The position numbers were made by a program, and so were the translations under genes. The notes beneath the pieces were generated by a model. It worked only from the letters and a program-made list of their open reading frames with translations. It was not told the DNA's origin and made no database searches. From the NCBI GenBank assembly GCA_009783235.1, contig WRHN01000001.1:62001-126000 (forward strand): a stretch of 64,000 nucleotides of DNA, given 5' to 3'. This DNA is from Candidatus Saccharimonadota bacterium. Lineage in GTDB: Bacteria > Patescibacteriota > Saccharimonadia > Saccharimonadales > Saccharimonadaceae. Positions within the stretch are counted from its first letter, which is position 1. The number at the start of each line of letters is the position of its first letter. Below, in pieces: positions 27,045 through 35,318 of this stretch.

Positions 27045-28199
27045 ATGGAATGGTGGCAGGTTTTATTCGGGGTATTAATTGGGCTGGTTGTTTTGATGGT
27101 TTTGATAGTGGTGCACGAATTTGGCCACGCTATCGCTGCTATTCGCAATGGAGTTAAAGTAGAAGAATTCGCGATTGGCTTTAGACCCAAAGCTTGGTCA
27201 ACCAAATTGAAACGAGATTTCATCTTGAAAAAAGGCACGGTCTTTTCGTTAAATTGGCTGCCGATTGGCGGTTTCTGTGCCATGAAAGGCGAAACCGACG
27301 ACGCTAAAGCAAAAGGCGGTTATGGGGCCGCTTCGCTTTGGGCAAAAACCAAGATTTTGTTGGCTGGCGTAACCTTTAACTTTCTTTTGGCGGTAGTGAT
27401 TTTTACCATCATGTCTGCTATTGGCATGCCCAAAATTATTGATGATCAATTCGCTATGCCAAATACTAAGGTAGAGCGCTCGCCTGTGTTGGTGGTTGCC
27501 CTGAATGATGATTCGCCAGCGGCGGCTGCGGGAGTGAGTGTGGGGGACACCATCGTCTCACTTAACGACACGAGTATCGTTGAGGCGCCAGATTTGAGTG
27601 GCTTTACTAAAACTCACGGTGGGCAAGAAGTCAGTTTGGTTTATCAGCATGGCGAAGAAACTGTCAGCAAACCAGTTGTCTTGAATGACAATCCAGGCGG
27701 AGCGGGCAACATAGGCATAGCTGTGAGTAATTCCACGACGTATCGTTCTGGGTGGAGCTCGTTCATTGTGGGGCCAGTCACCACGGTGCAGTTTTTGGGC
27801 CTCACCGCGCAGGGTCTGTGGCAGCTGCTGACCAATTTGTTTACTGGCATTGCGGGTACGATTGCTGGTACGGATGCAGCTGATAATCTGGCGATGGCTG
27901 GCGATTCAGTGGCGGGTCCAGTGGGGATTTTGGGAACTATTTTTCCGGCAGCCATGGCGGGCGGCTTTACTGAGATACTGCTTATTGCTGGTCTTCTATC
28001 TTTAAGCTTTGCCATCATGAACGTGCTGCCTATTCCTGGGCTAGACGGCGGCAGGCTCTATCTGACGCTGTTTTTCCGCTTTATTTTGAGAAAACCGCTT
28101 AAAGAAGAGACAGAGGGCAAAATCAACGGTATCGGCATGTTAATTCTGTTTGGTTTAATGATTCTGATTACTGTGCTTGACGTTTTGAGGTTGTGGTAG
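27045..28199 (+). CDS. Site-2 protease RseP-like (M50)
   Basis: An intramembrane zinc metalloprotease. HEFGH at about residues 25-29 lies in the first transmembrane helix. The third-ligand motif is NVLPIPGLDGGR near residue 330. A PDZ domain is between them (LNDDSPAAAAGVSVGDTIVSLND). Four transmembrane segments fit RseP. It could process anti-sigma factors or clear signal peptides. It is the first of a pair of membrane proteases: the CPBP gene starts 1 bp after its stop. Confidence 0.92.
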   Translation: MEWWQVLFGVLIGLVVLMVLIVVHEFGHAIAAIRNGVKVEEFAIGFRPKAWSTKLKRDFILKKGTVFSLNWLPIGGFCAMKGETDDAKAKGGYGAASLWAKTKILLAGVTFNFLLAVVIFTIMSAIGMPKIIDDQFAMPNTKVERSPVLVVALNDDSPAAAAGVSVGDTIVSLNDTSIVEAPDLSGFTKTHGGQEVSLVYQHGEETVSKPVVLNDNPGGAGNIGIAVSNSTTYRSGWSSFIVGPVTTVQFLGLTAQGLWQLLTNLFTGIAGTIAGTDAADNLAMAGDSVAGPVGILGTIFPAAMAGGFTEILLIAGLLSLSFAIMNVLPIPGLDGGRLYLTLFFRFILRKPLKEETEGKINGIGMLILFGLMILITVLDVLRLW

Positions 28200-28200
28200 C

Positions 28201-29016
28201 ATGCAAAACTCCGATTTTTTTAAAAAAATTTTCAAGAGAACCTACGGCGTTGAGTGGATTATTTGGACGGCCGCAGGGTTTTTCGCCTCGATTTTTATAG
28301 CTACGGGGCTAATTAAATTATTATCACCATTGCTCTCGGGCGTAGATTTTGAGGGAACTTTGTTCAACAGCGTGTTTAGCGCGCTAGTTTATATGTTGAT
28401 GCTAGCCATCGTGCTTGGGGTGCCGTACTATGTGCGCCACAGAAGGACCCTTTTGGGCATGCCGATAGAAACCAAAAAACACAAAAAGCGGGAATTCTTA
28501 AAGCTGATAGGTTTAGATCGCAAGCCAAGATTCAAAGACTTGATTTACGCTGTAGCGGCCTTTTTCATGTACTATGGCGTATTATTCGCGATTCTGATTG
28601 GCATAGGGCTAATAGCCAGTTTTCTTGGCCAAGAACAAACCTTTGAAGCAATGGTGGGCCAGCAGCAGGAAATCGGCTTTGCGCGCAGTGGCAATGCTTG
28701 GTGGGAAGTCGCTTTGATTTTTGTTTCGCTGGTAATCATACCGCCGGTTTGTGAAGAAATTGTCATGCGGGGTTTTTTGTTCGGCAAACTAAGCAAAAAA
28801 ATGAAGTTTGTCGTCGCTGCTGTTTTGACCAGCTTATTGTTTGCGCTAGCACACGGACAGCTAAATGTAGGCATAGACACCTTCGTTTTGTCGATGATTT
28901 TATGTTTCGCCAGAATTAACACCGGCAGCATCTGGACTGGCATTTTCGTACATATGTTGAAGAACGGTTTAGCGTTTGCATTATTATTCGGAATTATTGA
29001 CATAGGCATCATATAA
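28201..29016 (+). CDS. CPBP (CAAX-like) intramembrane protease
   Basis: A polytopic membrane protein with the CPBP/Abi core: the EExxxR motif in PPVCEEIVMRGFLFGKL, FALAHGQ as the second motif and FVHMLKNG as the third. Six to seven hydrophobic helices are seen. Family members process prenylated or small peptide substrates and sometimes give bacteriocin self-immunity; the substrate here is unknown. Tight linkage with the RseP-like gene suggests co-expression. Confidence 0.88.
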   Translation: MQNSDFFKKIFKRTYGVEWIIWTAAGFFASIFIATGLIKLLSPLLSGVDFEGTLFNSVFSALVYMLMLAIVLGVPYYVRHRRTLLGMPIETKKHKKREFLKLIGLDRKPRFKDLIYAVAAFFMYYGVLFAILIGIGLIASFLGQEQTFEAMVGQQQEIGFARSGNAWWEVALIFVSLVIIPPVCEEIVMRGFLFGKLSKKMKFVVAAVLTSLLFALAHGQLNVGIDTFVLSMILCFARINTGSIWTGIFVHMLKNGLAFALLFGIIDIGII

Positions 29017-29137
29017 CCCCATAAATAGTGTCTCGTTTAAAAACTTGACACTATATAAATAATTTGCTAGACTGTTTCTTATATTAAAAATTTACCCGCA
29101 ACGCTCGCGAGATTAAAACTTTAGGAGAGGAGCAACA

Positions 29138-29578
29138 ATGGCGAACAGTTTGACGTTACACGGAAAGAAGAAATTAGAGAACAGATTGCAAGAACTACTG
29201 GCGGAGCGCGACGATATCGTAGCGCGCGTTGTTGATGCACGGGCGCAAGGCGATTTGAGTGAAAATGCCGAATATGACAACGCTCGCGAAGAGCAAGAAC
29301 AAAATCAAGCATCAATTGATGAAATTGAGGCTATTCTAGCTGACGTAGAAATTATTCCTGAAGGCGGAGCTGATATCGTAGCGCTAGGTTCAAGTGTCAC
29401 TCTAAATAACGGTAGCACCTACAAAATCGTTGGGCCAGTTGAGGCGGCGCCGCTTGACGGTAAAATCAGTAACGAGAGCCCGCTGGGCCAGGCGTTAATT
29501 GGTAAAAAAGTTGGCGATAAAGCCGAATATAAAACCAACAGCAAAAGCGTAGCAGTCAAAATAAAGGCCATTTCTTAG
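29138..29578 (+). CDS. greA: Transcription elongation factor GreA
   Basis: Rescues backtracked RNA polymerase by stimulating transcript cleavage. The 146-residue protein has the N-terminal coiled coil with the acidic tip DLSENAEYDNAREEQ and the C-terminal FKBP-like domain (VGPVEA, ISNESPLGQALIGKKVGDKAEY). TAGGAGAGGAG precedes ATG by 6 bp. A TTGACA-like box and TAGACT with 17-bp spacing lie at about 29045-29074. Confidence 0.96.
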   Translation: MANSLTLHGKKKLENRLQELLAERDDIVARVVDARAQGDLSENAEYDNAREEQEQNQASIDEIEAILADVEIIPEGGADIVALGSSVTLNNGSTYKIVGPVEAAPLDGKISNESPLGQALIGKKVGDKAEYKTNSKSVAVKIKAIS

Positions 29579-29658
29579 GCTGTCTTCTCAAGAAACGCAT
29601 TGTAAATTTGCTCGATATGTTTTTTGTGATATACTAAATTTATGCAAAAGGAGGAAAA

Positions 29659-30255
29659 ATGATAGAATCATTGTTCGGCTCAAAAACCCGAGTAAAATTA
29701 TTGCAACTTTTTCTTAATAACCCAAATGAGGCGTATTATGTTCGTGAAATCACTCGCAAAATTGACGAACAAATTAACTCTGTGCGCAGGGAGTTGAAGA
29801 ACTTAATTAGTGTGGGTATTATCAAGAGTCGTGCCGTCAAAAACCAGTTATATTACGAAGTCAATAAAGATTATAGATACTACGCGCCGTTTCGCCAGAT
29901 TTTTTCCGGTAAAAAAGACATTAAAAAACAGCCCGTGGATAGCGAACTCGCCGATTTCAACGCTCTTGGCGATGTTAAAATTGTTATTCAATCTGGGAAA
30001 TTAGTTGGAAATGACGGCGGAGTTGATTTGCTAATCGCAGGCAACGGTATCAACAAGACGCGCCTGAAATTAATTGTCAAGGGCCTAGAAAAAGACGGCG
30101 TCAATCTGAATTATGTGGCAATGAGTTACGACGATTTTTATTACCGAATGTCAATCCGCGACCGTTTTGTTTGCGACATACTCAATAAAAAGCACAATGT
30201 TTTAATCGACGTTGAGGGGATTTTGACCGAAAACACGGAGAAAGAGGAGGGATAA
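29659..30255 (+). CDS. Winged-helix regulator with nucleotidyltransferase-like C-terminus
   Basis: Residues 1-75 form a winged helix-turn-helix (FGSKTRVKLLQLFLNNPNEAYYVREITRKIDEQINSVRRELKNLISVGIIKS). The C-terminal half (VKIVIQSGKLVGNDGGVDLLIAGNGINKTRLKLIVKGLEKD) looks like a degenerate DNA polymerase-beta-type nucleotidyltransferase fold. ATG 29659 is preceded by AAAGGAGGAAAA. Its stop is directly joined to the ATG of the MBL-like gene. The target is unknown. Confidence 0.75.
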   Translation: MIESLFGSKTRVKLLQLFLNNPNEAYYVREITRKIDEQINSVRRELKNLISVGIIKSRAVKNQLYYEVNKDYRYYAPFRQIFSGKKDIKKQPVDSELADFNALGDVKIVIQSGKLVGNDGGVDLLIAGNGINKTRLKLIVKGLEKDGVNLNYVAMSYDDFYYRMSIRDRFVCDILNKKHNVLIDVEGILTENTEKEEG

Positions 30256-30882
30256 ATGGAGATTGAATATAGAGGCGCTAACTGTATAGTTTTTAAAACT
30301 AAGAACGATATCGTACTGGTTGATCCGACTAGCAACACAGGCCTGAAAGACTACGGTGAAAAAGCCATAGTCCTGTTTACAGATGAAAAATTCATAGATG
30401 AGACCAAGCAAAGCGGTTTTATCATTAGTCAACCTGGCGAGTATGAAAAGGGAGAGGTCTCAGTGCGGGGCATTGCCGTCCGTCGTTATATTGATCCCGA
30501 AGAATACGGCAAGCAGGCCACTATGTATCGTGTTGAGCTCGGCGGCGTGAGAGTGGCGGTGCTGGGCCATATCACCAACACTATTGATGAGGACAGTTTT
30601 GAGGCTCTTGGCGTGGTCGATATTGTTATTATCCCAGTCGGGGACGGGGGCTATACTCTTGATGCGAAAGACGCCTCGGCTATAATTCACCAAATTGGCC
30701 CAAGAGTGGTGGTGCCGACCCATTTTGATGACGGCACGAAATACGAAGTGCCACAAAACGGTCTAGAAACGTTTGTCAAAGAGTTCGGCGGCCTGTGCGA
30801 AGATAAGGGCGCGAGCTTTAAAATTAAAAATATCGAAGAACTGCCAGAAGGCCCAGCCATATATTCGCTTATAAAAAGCTAA
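30256..30882 (+). CDS. MBL-fold protein without the classic metal motif
   Basis: The sequence follows the metallo-beta-lactamase-fold strand pattern (MEIEYRGANCIVFKTKNDIVLVDP, FIISQPGEYEKGEVSVRGI, RVAVLGHI, VDIVIIPVGDG, VVVPTHFDDG) like UlaG-type proteins. The HxHxDH motif is absent: the expected position reads LFTDEKFID. Only single His residues in GHIT and PTHFD remain, so it may bind metal weakly or not at all. Directly fused in frame order to the winged-helix gene (0 bp gap). Confidence 0.75.
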   Translation: MEIEYRGANCIVFKTKNDIVLVDPTSNTGLKDYGEKAIVLFTDEKFIDETKQSGFIISQPGEYEKGEVSVRGIAVRRYIDPEEYGKQATMYRVELGGVRVAVLGHITNTIDEDSFEALGVVDIVIIPVGDGGYTLDAKDASAIIHQIGPRVVVPTHFDDGTKYEVPQNGLETFVKEFGGLCEDKGASFKIKNIEELPEGPAIYSLIKS

Positions 30883-30886
30883 ATAA

Positions 30887-30910
30887 AATCTCCCGCTTGG
30901 GAGATTTTTT
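30887..30910 (+). terminator. Intrinsic terminator
   Basis: Stem AATCTCCC/GGGAGATT with loop GCTT is followed by TTTT; A-rich flank on the other side means it may also work for the convergent rpmB gene. Confidence 0.9.
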
Positions 30911-31103
30911 AAAGAACACCTTTTTTCTTGAGTGTCCGAATGCCGGCTGCAGAAATATTTAAAGTAACTTTTTTACCGTTCAAGATAAAAGTTTTTTTCT
31001 GTAAGTTAGGCTTAAAAGCTCGACGAGTCTTGTGCTGAGAATCGGGCACGACATTGTTGCCGAACATTTTACCTTTGCCTGTGATTTCACATTTTGTTGC
31101 CAT
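30909..31103 (-). CDS. rpmB: Ribosomal protein bL28
   Basis: The 64-residue protein starts MATKCEITGKGKMFGNNV, then SQHKTRRAFKPNLQKK, typical of bL28. One Cys is present (KCEITG); the later zinc cysteines are absent. I use ATG at 31103 because it gives the conserved N-terminus and TGTTACAAT lies 7 bp before it on the minus strand. Confidence 0.96.
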   Translation of the reverse strand: MATKCEITGKGKMFGNNVVPDSQHKTRRAFKPNLQKKTFILNGKKVTLNISAAGIRTLKKKGVL

Positions 31104-31163
31104 GCGCACCATTGTAACAGATATAGCAATAAAAATCAACACTTATGTGCTAAAATAAACTTC

Positions 31164-31811
31164 ATGGAAGATTTATTACCAGTGTTGGTCGTTTATTTGA
31201 TAGTGATTTTAATTTCAGCCGTTGCGCACGAGGTAATGCACGGGTTGGTGGCGCACTGGTTGGGCGATGATACAGCCAAGGTTTCGGGACGACTGAGTGC
31301 TAACCCGCTAAAGCACCTAGACCCGTTTTTGTCAGTCGGTCTGCCCATGCTCTTGGCCTTTAGCAGCATAGTGGCGGGGGTACGCACACCGATTTTTGGC
31401 GGAGCTAAGCCAGTGCCGATTAACACTGCCAGACTAAAATTTGGCGAGTTCGGCATGGCCATAGTCGCAATCGCTGGGCCGTTAACGAACTTGCTGCTGG
31501 CGTTTATTTTTACCGGTCTGTTTGTTAAGTTCGGCTCGAGCAGCAGCATCTTGTCAGAGTTTTTCCAGATAGGTATATTAGTAAACCTAGGGTTTTTTGC
31601 TTTTAACATTATACCATTTCCACCTCTGGACGGGTCACGAATTTTGTATTCAATCGCTCCAGAGTCATTTAAAAAAATCATGCACGGTCTTGAACGTTAC
31701 GGGCTGGTCTTAGTGCTTGCTCTAGTATTGTTGTTCAGTGAGCAAATTGGCAACTTTATTGGCGGAATCAGCAACTTTTTCTTCAGTATTTTTCTGGCAA
31801 TTTTAACATAA
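31164..31811 (+). CDS. M50 site-2 protease, YwhC-like
   Basis: A 215-residue polytopic membrane protease without PDZ domain. HEVMH is at about residues 22-26 (AVAHEVMHGLVAHWLGD) and the third metal ligand is in NIIPFPPLDGSR near residue 160. TAAAAT at 31151-31156 precedes ATG 31164 by 7 bp. It is the second S2P homologue in the window and belongs to a different subfamily from the 27-kb one. Confidence 0.9.
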   Translation: MEDLLPVLVVYLIVILISAVAHEVMHGLVAHWLGDDTAKVSGRLSANPLKHLDPFLSVGLPMLLAFSSIVAGVRTPIFGGAKPVPINTARLKFGEFGMAIVAIAGPLTNLLLAFIFTGLFVKFGSSSSILSEFFQIGILVNLGFFAFNIIPFPPLDGSRILYSIAPESFKKIMHGLERYGLVLVLALVLLFSEQIGNFIGGISNFFFSIFLAILT

Positions 31812-31827
31812 TTGTGATACACTTATA

Positions 31828-31974
31828 GTGTCCTTTAACTATCATAAATTGATTCCACATTAATTTAAACGGGAGACCTATATAAATGTCACCGTGGTGA
31901 TATTTTGCGGACACCCACTTGGATTTCTCAGGAGATTCAATGACCGATAGCTGAAGGACACCTTAAAAGGTGCC
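31828..31974 (+). ncRNA. Structured leader RNA, related to the 52.1-kb element
   Basis: A -10 box (TACACT, 31818-31823) puts the transcript start at about 31829, exactly at the 5' strand of a closing helix: GTGTCCTT (31828-31835) pairs with AAGGACAC (31954-31961), extended by CTAT/ATAG. Inside are further complementary arms (ACATT/AATGT, ATTGA/TCAAT) and a TCAC/GTGA hairpin. The 3' strand can instead form CACCTT/AAGGTG (31959-31972), so two structures compete. The edges (GTGTCnTTAAnTATCAnAA and GACACCTT) match the element at 52057. The RNase HI-like gene starts 30 bp after it. No known riboswitch class fits. Confidence 0.5.
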
Positions 31975-32003
31975 TAGCAATATCGTTGTAAAAATTACAA
32001 ACT

Positions 32004-32891
32004 ATGAATGATGAAAATGCCAAAATTTTAATAGCTCTGGTTCTCAATTCTGGGAACGGGGTTTTTTTAAAACGTCATAAAGATGGTCGGCTAGGTTTAC
32101 CCAGTAGATTTCTTGAAAAAGACGAGCAGCCCGAAAAAGCCATTGAGCAATTAGCCCAAAAATTTGGCATGACAAAAGAAGACGTTGCTAAGGCAGAGCA
32201 CAGTTTCAAAAACATTTATGTTGAAGGTAAATACGCTAATAATATCGTTGTAATTTTAACTATATATAATTTAACCGGCAACAATCTTTCTAGTAGCGGG
32301 CTAGTTGAAGTGAACAACAAAAACATTAACCAGGCGCATCTAGATAAAATTGCCGAGGGTGTGTTGAGACCAGAAAAAGCAGACGAAGCTGTACTAGAAA
32401 ACACGAACAACGCTGACGCAGAAGAAAGCAGTTTAAACTTGGACGTAGCTAATCGTGATGACGCGGAAAATGAACACAAAAGTGTGCGCGTTTTCTCTGA
32501 CGGAGGGTCGCGAGGAAACCCTGGGCACAGCGCTTGCGGCTTTATAATTGAAGATGAAAATGGTGTGGAGGTCTATCGAGGAGGTGAGTATTTAGGTATC
32601 ACCACCAACAACCAGGCTGAGTATCACGGCGTGTTGTTGGCGTTGGAAAAAGCCCTGGAACTAGGCGCTCGTGATGTCGACTTCAGGGGAGATTCCTTAC
32701 TGGTTATCAACCAAGTGAACGGTCTTTACAAAGTTAAAAATAGAGACTTGTGGCCGATTTATGAGCGCATCAAAGAATTAGCTGCCAAATTTGACAAAAT
32801 AAAATTCACCCACGTCTACAGAGAGCACAATCGTGGCGCCGACGCCATGGTTAACGAAATTCTTGATCAACATGCTGAGAATAATAAGTAG
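32004..32891 (+). CDS. RNase HI domain fused to a Nudix-like N-terminus
   Basis: Residues 1-110 look like a Nudix hydrolase beta-grasp start (ILIALVLNSGNGVFLKRHKDGRLGLPSRFLEKDEQPEKAI), but the Nudix box REUxEExGU is not preserved (EQLAQKFGM). After an acidic linker comes an RNase H domain with all acidic ligands: SDGGSRGNPG, NNQAEYHGVLLAL, RGDSLLVINQ and HNRGADAMVNE. It should cleave RNA in RNA-DNA hybrids. The N-terminal domain may be structural only. The gene follows a structured leader. Confidence 0.85.
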   Translation: MNDENAKILIALVLNSGNGVFLKRHKDGRLGLPSRFLEKDEQPEKAIEQLAQKFGMTKEDVAKAEHSFKNIYVEGKYANNIVVILTIYNLTGNNLSSSGLVEVNNKNINQAHLDKIAEGVLRPEKADEAVLENTNNADAEESSLNLDVANRDDAENEHKSVRVFSDGGSRGNPGHSACGFIIEDENGVEVYRGGEYLGITTNNQAEYHGVLLALEKALELGARDVDFRGDSLLVINQVNGLYKVKNRDLWPIYERIKELAAKFDKIKFTHVYREHNRGADAMVNEILDQHAENNK

Positions 32892-32899
32892 AAAAAAGC

Positions 32900-33223
32900 T
32901 TAGTTAACTAGCTCAAAACTGTGCCGAATCAAATCCTTTAGTTCAGCATCAGTCAGCTGACCAGTCACCAACACTGTGTTCCAGTGTTTTTTGTTGAGAT
33001 GCCAACCGGGCAGCACGGACTCGTATCTCTCGCGCAAGGTTTCGTTAAGTTGCGGATCTCCTTTGAGACTGATGCGCACTGGCGTCGAACCCTCAGCAAT
33101 TAAAGCAAACATTTTGCCGTTACCAGCTTTATAAACTGCCGTGGTTTCGCCAAAAGGATAATCCAAAAACGCATTTGGCATCTGTAAAATATATTTCTCA
33201 ATCTCTTTGTGAGTTTTCATCAA
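32900..33223 (-). CDS. MmcQ/YjbR family protein
   Basis: A 107-residue protein with the family pattern: MPNAFLDYPFGETTAVYKAGNGKMFALI, VRISLKGDPQLNETLRERYESVLPGWHLNKKHWNTV and LTDAELKDLIRHSFELV. The fold resembles the CyaY/YjbR double-wing DNA-binding type; the cellular role is unknown. It is convergent with the RNase H gene with 8 bp between. Confidence 0.88.
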   Translation of the reverse strand: MMKTHKEIEKYILQMPNAFLDYPFGETTAVYKAGNGKMFALIAEGSTPVRISLKGDPQLNETLRERYESVLPGWHLNKKHWNTVLVTGQLTDAELKDLIRHSFELVN

Positions 33224-33231
33224 ACTATTCC

Positions 33232-33308
33232 TGGTGGTTCCAGTAGGGCTCGAACCTACGACCTCAGCAATGTGAATGCTGCGCTCTAGCCAACTGAGCT
33301 ATGGAACC
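33232..33308 (-). tRNA. tRNA-Val (CAC)
   Basis: Acceptor GGTTCCA/TGGAACC, discriminator A, encoded CCA. The anticodon loop TTCACAT on CAGCA/TGCTG gives CAC. Confidence 0.97.
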
Positions 33309-33351
33309 GTTGCTGAAGATATATTATCATAGATGTGGTACAATTGGAATT

Positions 33352-34110
33352 ATGAATACATTATGCATGGTGGCGATCTGCGCGCTTTTAGGCGGGTTGG
33401 TTTCGCTCATAGGTGGGATTTTATTACTACGTAGCAAGAAGCGCCGGCGGTTGGCGGAGTACGCCACGTCGTTTGCTGCGGGGGCGTTATTAGCTGCAGC
33501 GTTTATAGACATCATTCCGGGAATCATGGAAGAGTCCGAGCCGCAACAGGCGTCGCTTTTTATACTGCTTGGCCTATTGATATTCTTTGTTTTTGAGAGT
33601 TTGTTGAGATGGTTCCATCACCATCATCCTGGCGACGATAAGCGTCGCGTAGACGCGGTGGTGCCAATGATTATCGTCGGTGACACAGTGCACAATTTCA
33701 TTGACGGCGTGGCTATTGCTGCAGGGTTTTTGGTCTCGATTGAGACGGGCATTGTTGTCACACTGGCTGTTGCAGCTCACGAGATACCCCAAGAAATCGG
33801 CGATTTTGGCTTGCTGTTACACAAGGGGGTCAAAAAAAGCAGAGTTCTTTTAATCAACGTTCTGTCGGCGTTAGCGACAACTGTGGCGGCTGTGGTTTTC
33901 TATATCATCGGCGAAGCTGCGGAAATTTCGCTCATGCCTTTGCTGGCCATTGTTGCTGGCTTCTTCATTTATATTGCCACCAGTGATTTAATTCCCGCTA
34001 TTCACCACGAAGAAGATCGTAAAAAAGTAGTTCTGCACACATTAATTTTAATCGCGGGCGTGGTTATTGTTTGGGCGGTTATTTCGACTTTGCACGGATT
34101 CATTGAGTAA
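33352..34110 (+). CDS. ZIP family metal transporter
   Basis: An eight-helix membrane transporter for Zn or other divalent metals. The binding motifs are HNFIDGVAIAAGF in helix 4 and AAHEIPQEIGDFGLLLHKG in helix 5. The loop between helices 3 and 4 is His-rich (FHHHHPGDDKRR). I start at ATG 33352, which gives helix 1 immediately (MNTLCMVAICALLGG) and has TACAAT 8 bp upstream; the longer form would run through the tRNA-Val gene. Length 252 residues is normal. Confidence 0.92.
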   Translation: MNTLCMVAICALLGGLVSLIGGILLLRSKKRRRLAEYATSFAAGALLAAAFIDIIPGIMEESEPQQASLFILLGLLIFFVFESLLRWFHHHHPGDDKRRVDAVVPMIIVGDTVHNFIDGVAIAAGFLVSIETGIVVTLAVAAHEIPQEIGDFGLLLHKGVKKSRVLLINVLSALATTVAAVVFYIIGEAAEISLMPLLAIVAGFFIYIATSDLIPAIHHEEDRKKVVLHTLILIAGVVIVWAVISTLHGFIE

Positions 34111-34111
34111 A

Positions 34112-34600
34112 ATGAGTGAACATTATTTGCGCGAGTTAGACGAACTCATGGGTAAATCTGAATGGAAAATGTACCAGGCTATTCCAGTTGAAGAAATCGG
34201 CTGGGTCAACGCCGCGCATCATTTAAGTTACGCCAAGTGGCGTGAATATCTGAAGCGTCAAATTGCCAAAACAAATAGCCAGAGCCCAAAAATTACTTAC
34301 ATAATGTATTTGAAAGATTATCCTATCGGCGTTGCTAAATTGAAATTTTGTCCAGGCGAGAGCGACAACGTGTGCGAAGTGGCTTATTGCGTGCGGCCAG
34401 TTTGCAGGGGCAGCGGATTGAGCAAGGTCATGCTAGAGCTGCTGAAAAAAGAGGCGTCAAAACGGGGTCATAAAAAATTGATCGGACGCGCCCATGTGCG
34501 CAATGTAGCCTCGCGCAAAACCATGGAAAGTTGTGGGTTTAATCTTGTTGAGCGCGAAAACTTAAGTCCAAATAAATGTGCATACGAAATCACTCTTTAA
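34112..34600 (+). CDS. GNAT family N-acetyltransferase
   Basis: A 162-residue GNAT protein with YPIGVAKLKF, EVAYCVRPVCRGSGLSKVMLELLKKEA (the acetyl-CoA pyrophosphate loop RGSG) and NVASRKTMESCGF. ATG 34112 follows the ZIP stop by 1 bp. The acceptor could be an amino acid, peptide or small molecule. It overlaps the convergent HAD gene by 11 bp. Confidence 0.85.
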   Translation: MSEHYLRELDELMGKSEWKMYQAIPVEEIGWVNAAHHLSYAKWREYLKRQIAKTNSQSPKITYIMYLKDYPIGVAKLKFCPGESDNVCEVAYCVRPVCRGSGLSKVMLELLKKEASKRGHKKLIGRAHVRNVASRKTMESCGFNLVERENLSPNKCAYEITL

Positions 34601-35237
34601 TCGACTCAATATCAAAATCCAGTAGAGACCCTAAAATGACATCAGCTTCGTGATATTTTTTCAAGTCGACATTTTTAGGCGGCACTGCGACACAAAACAT
34701 ACCAGCGCGCTTGGCTGCTGTCACGCCGTTGATAGAATCTTCAAAAACCGCGCACTCTTCGGGCTCAACGGCTAGTTTGCGGGCAGTGCTTAAAAAAGTT
34801 GCGGGATCGGGCTTACCGTGAATTTCATCGTAGCCCGAATGCGCAACGTCGATATAGCGTTTGATTTGCAGCTTTTCGATGTCAAGGTCGATGAGTGATT
34901 TGGGCGAAGACGATGCAACGGCTAATGTATAGCCAGCCTCTTTGCATAATTTCACAGTCTCCTTAGCGCCAGGTAACGCCTGCGCGTGGTCAATAATGTA
35001 TTTTTCGACTTGCTCTAGAATTTTAGCTACGACGTCTTGAATAGTCGGACTACTCCACGGGTGTTTGTTGTGCCAATATTTTACCACTTGGTCGATGCGC
35101 ATGCCTGTAGTCTCCGTCACATTGCTATGGTTAATCGACACGCCAAGTTCAGAAAGTACGTGCACTTCGGCCTCTACCCAAATCGGCTCGGTGTCAATAA
35201 GCGTACCGTCCATGTCAAAAATCACTGCTTTAATCAT
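34590..35237 (-). CDS. HAD superfamily phosphatase, beta-phosphoglucomutase-like
   Basis: Motif I is FDMDGTLIDTEP (residues 6-17), motif II SSSPKS (LAVASSSPKSLIDLD), the Lys in GKPDPATFL and motif IV VFEDSINGVTAAKRAGM. The helical cap between motif I and II is of the C1 type. Substrates are sugar or nucleotide phosphates. I start at ATG 35237, with TGCTATACT about 10 bp upstream on the minus strand, and not at the upstream in-frame ATG. Confidence 0.9.
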   Translation of the reverse strand: MIKAVIFDMDGTLIDTEPIWVEAEVHVLSELGVSINHSNVTETTGMRIDQVVKYWHNKHPWSSPTIQDVVAKILEQVEKYIIDHAQALPGAKETVKLCKEAGYTLAVASSSPKSLIDLDIEKLQIKRYIDVAHSGYDEIHGKPDPATFLSTARKLAVEPEECAVFEDSINGVTAAKRAGMFCVAVPPKNVDLKKYHEADVILGSLLDFDIESIKE

Positions 35238-35318
35238 ATTCGCTAGTAAGTATAGCATGAGGGGAGTATTATGTGTTAAAATAGAGCTATTAATCACTAA
35301 AACTCAAGGAGGAGGAAA

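Noticed and set aside
31828-31974. Known riboswitch class (cobalamin, c-di-AMP, ZTP, fluoride, THF considered)
   Set aside because: Only fragments such as GGGAGACC resemble class motifs. The conserved cores of those classes are not complete here or at 52.1 kb.
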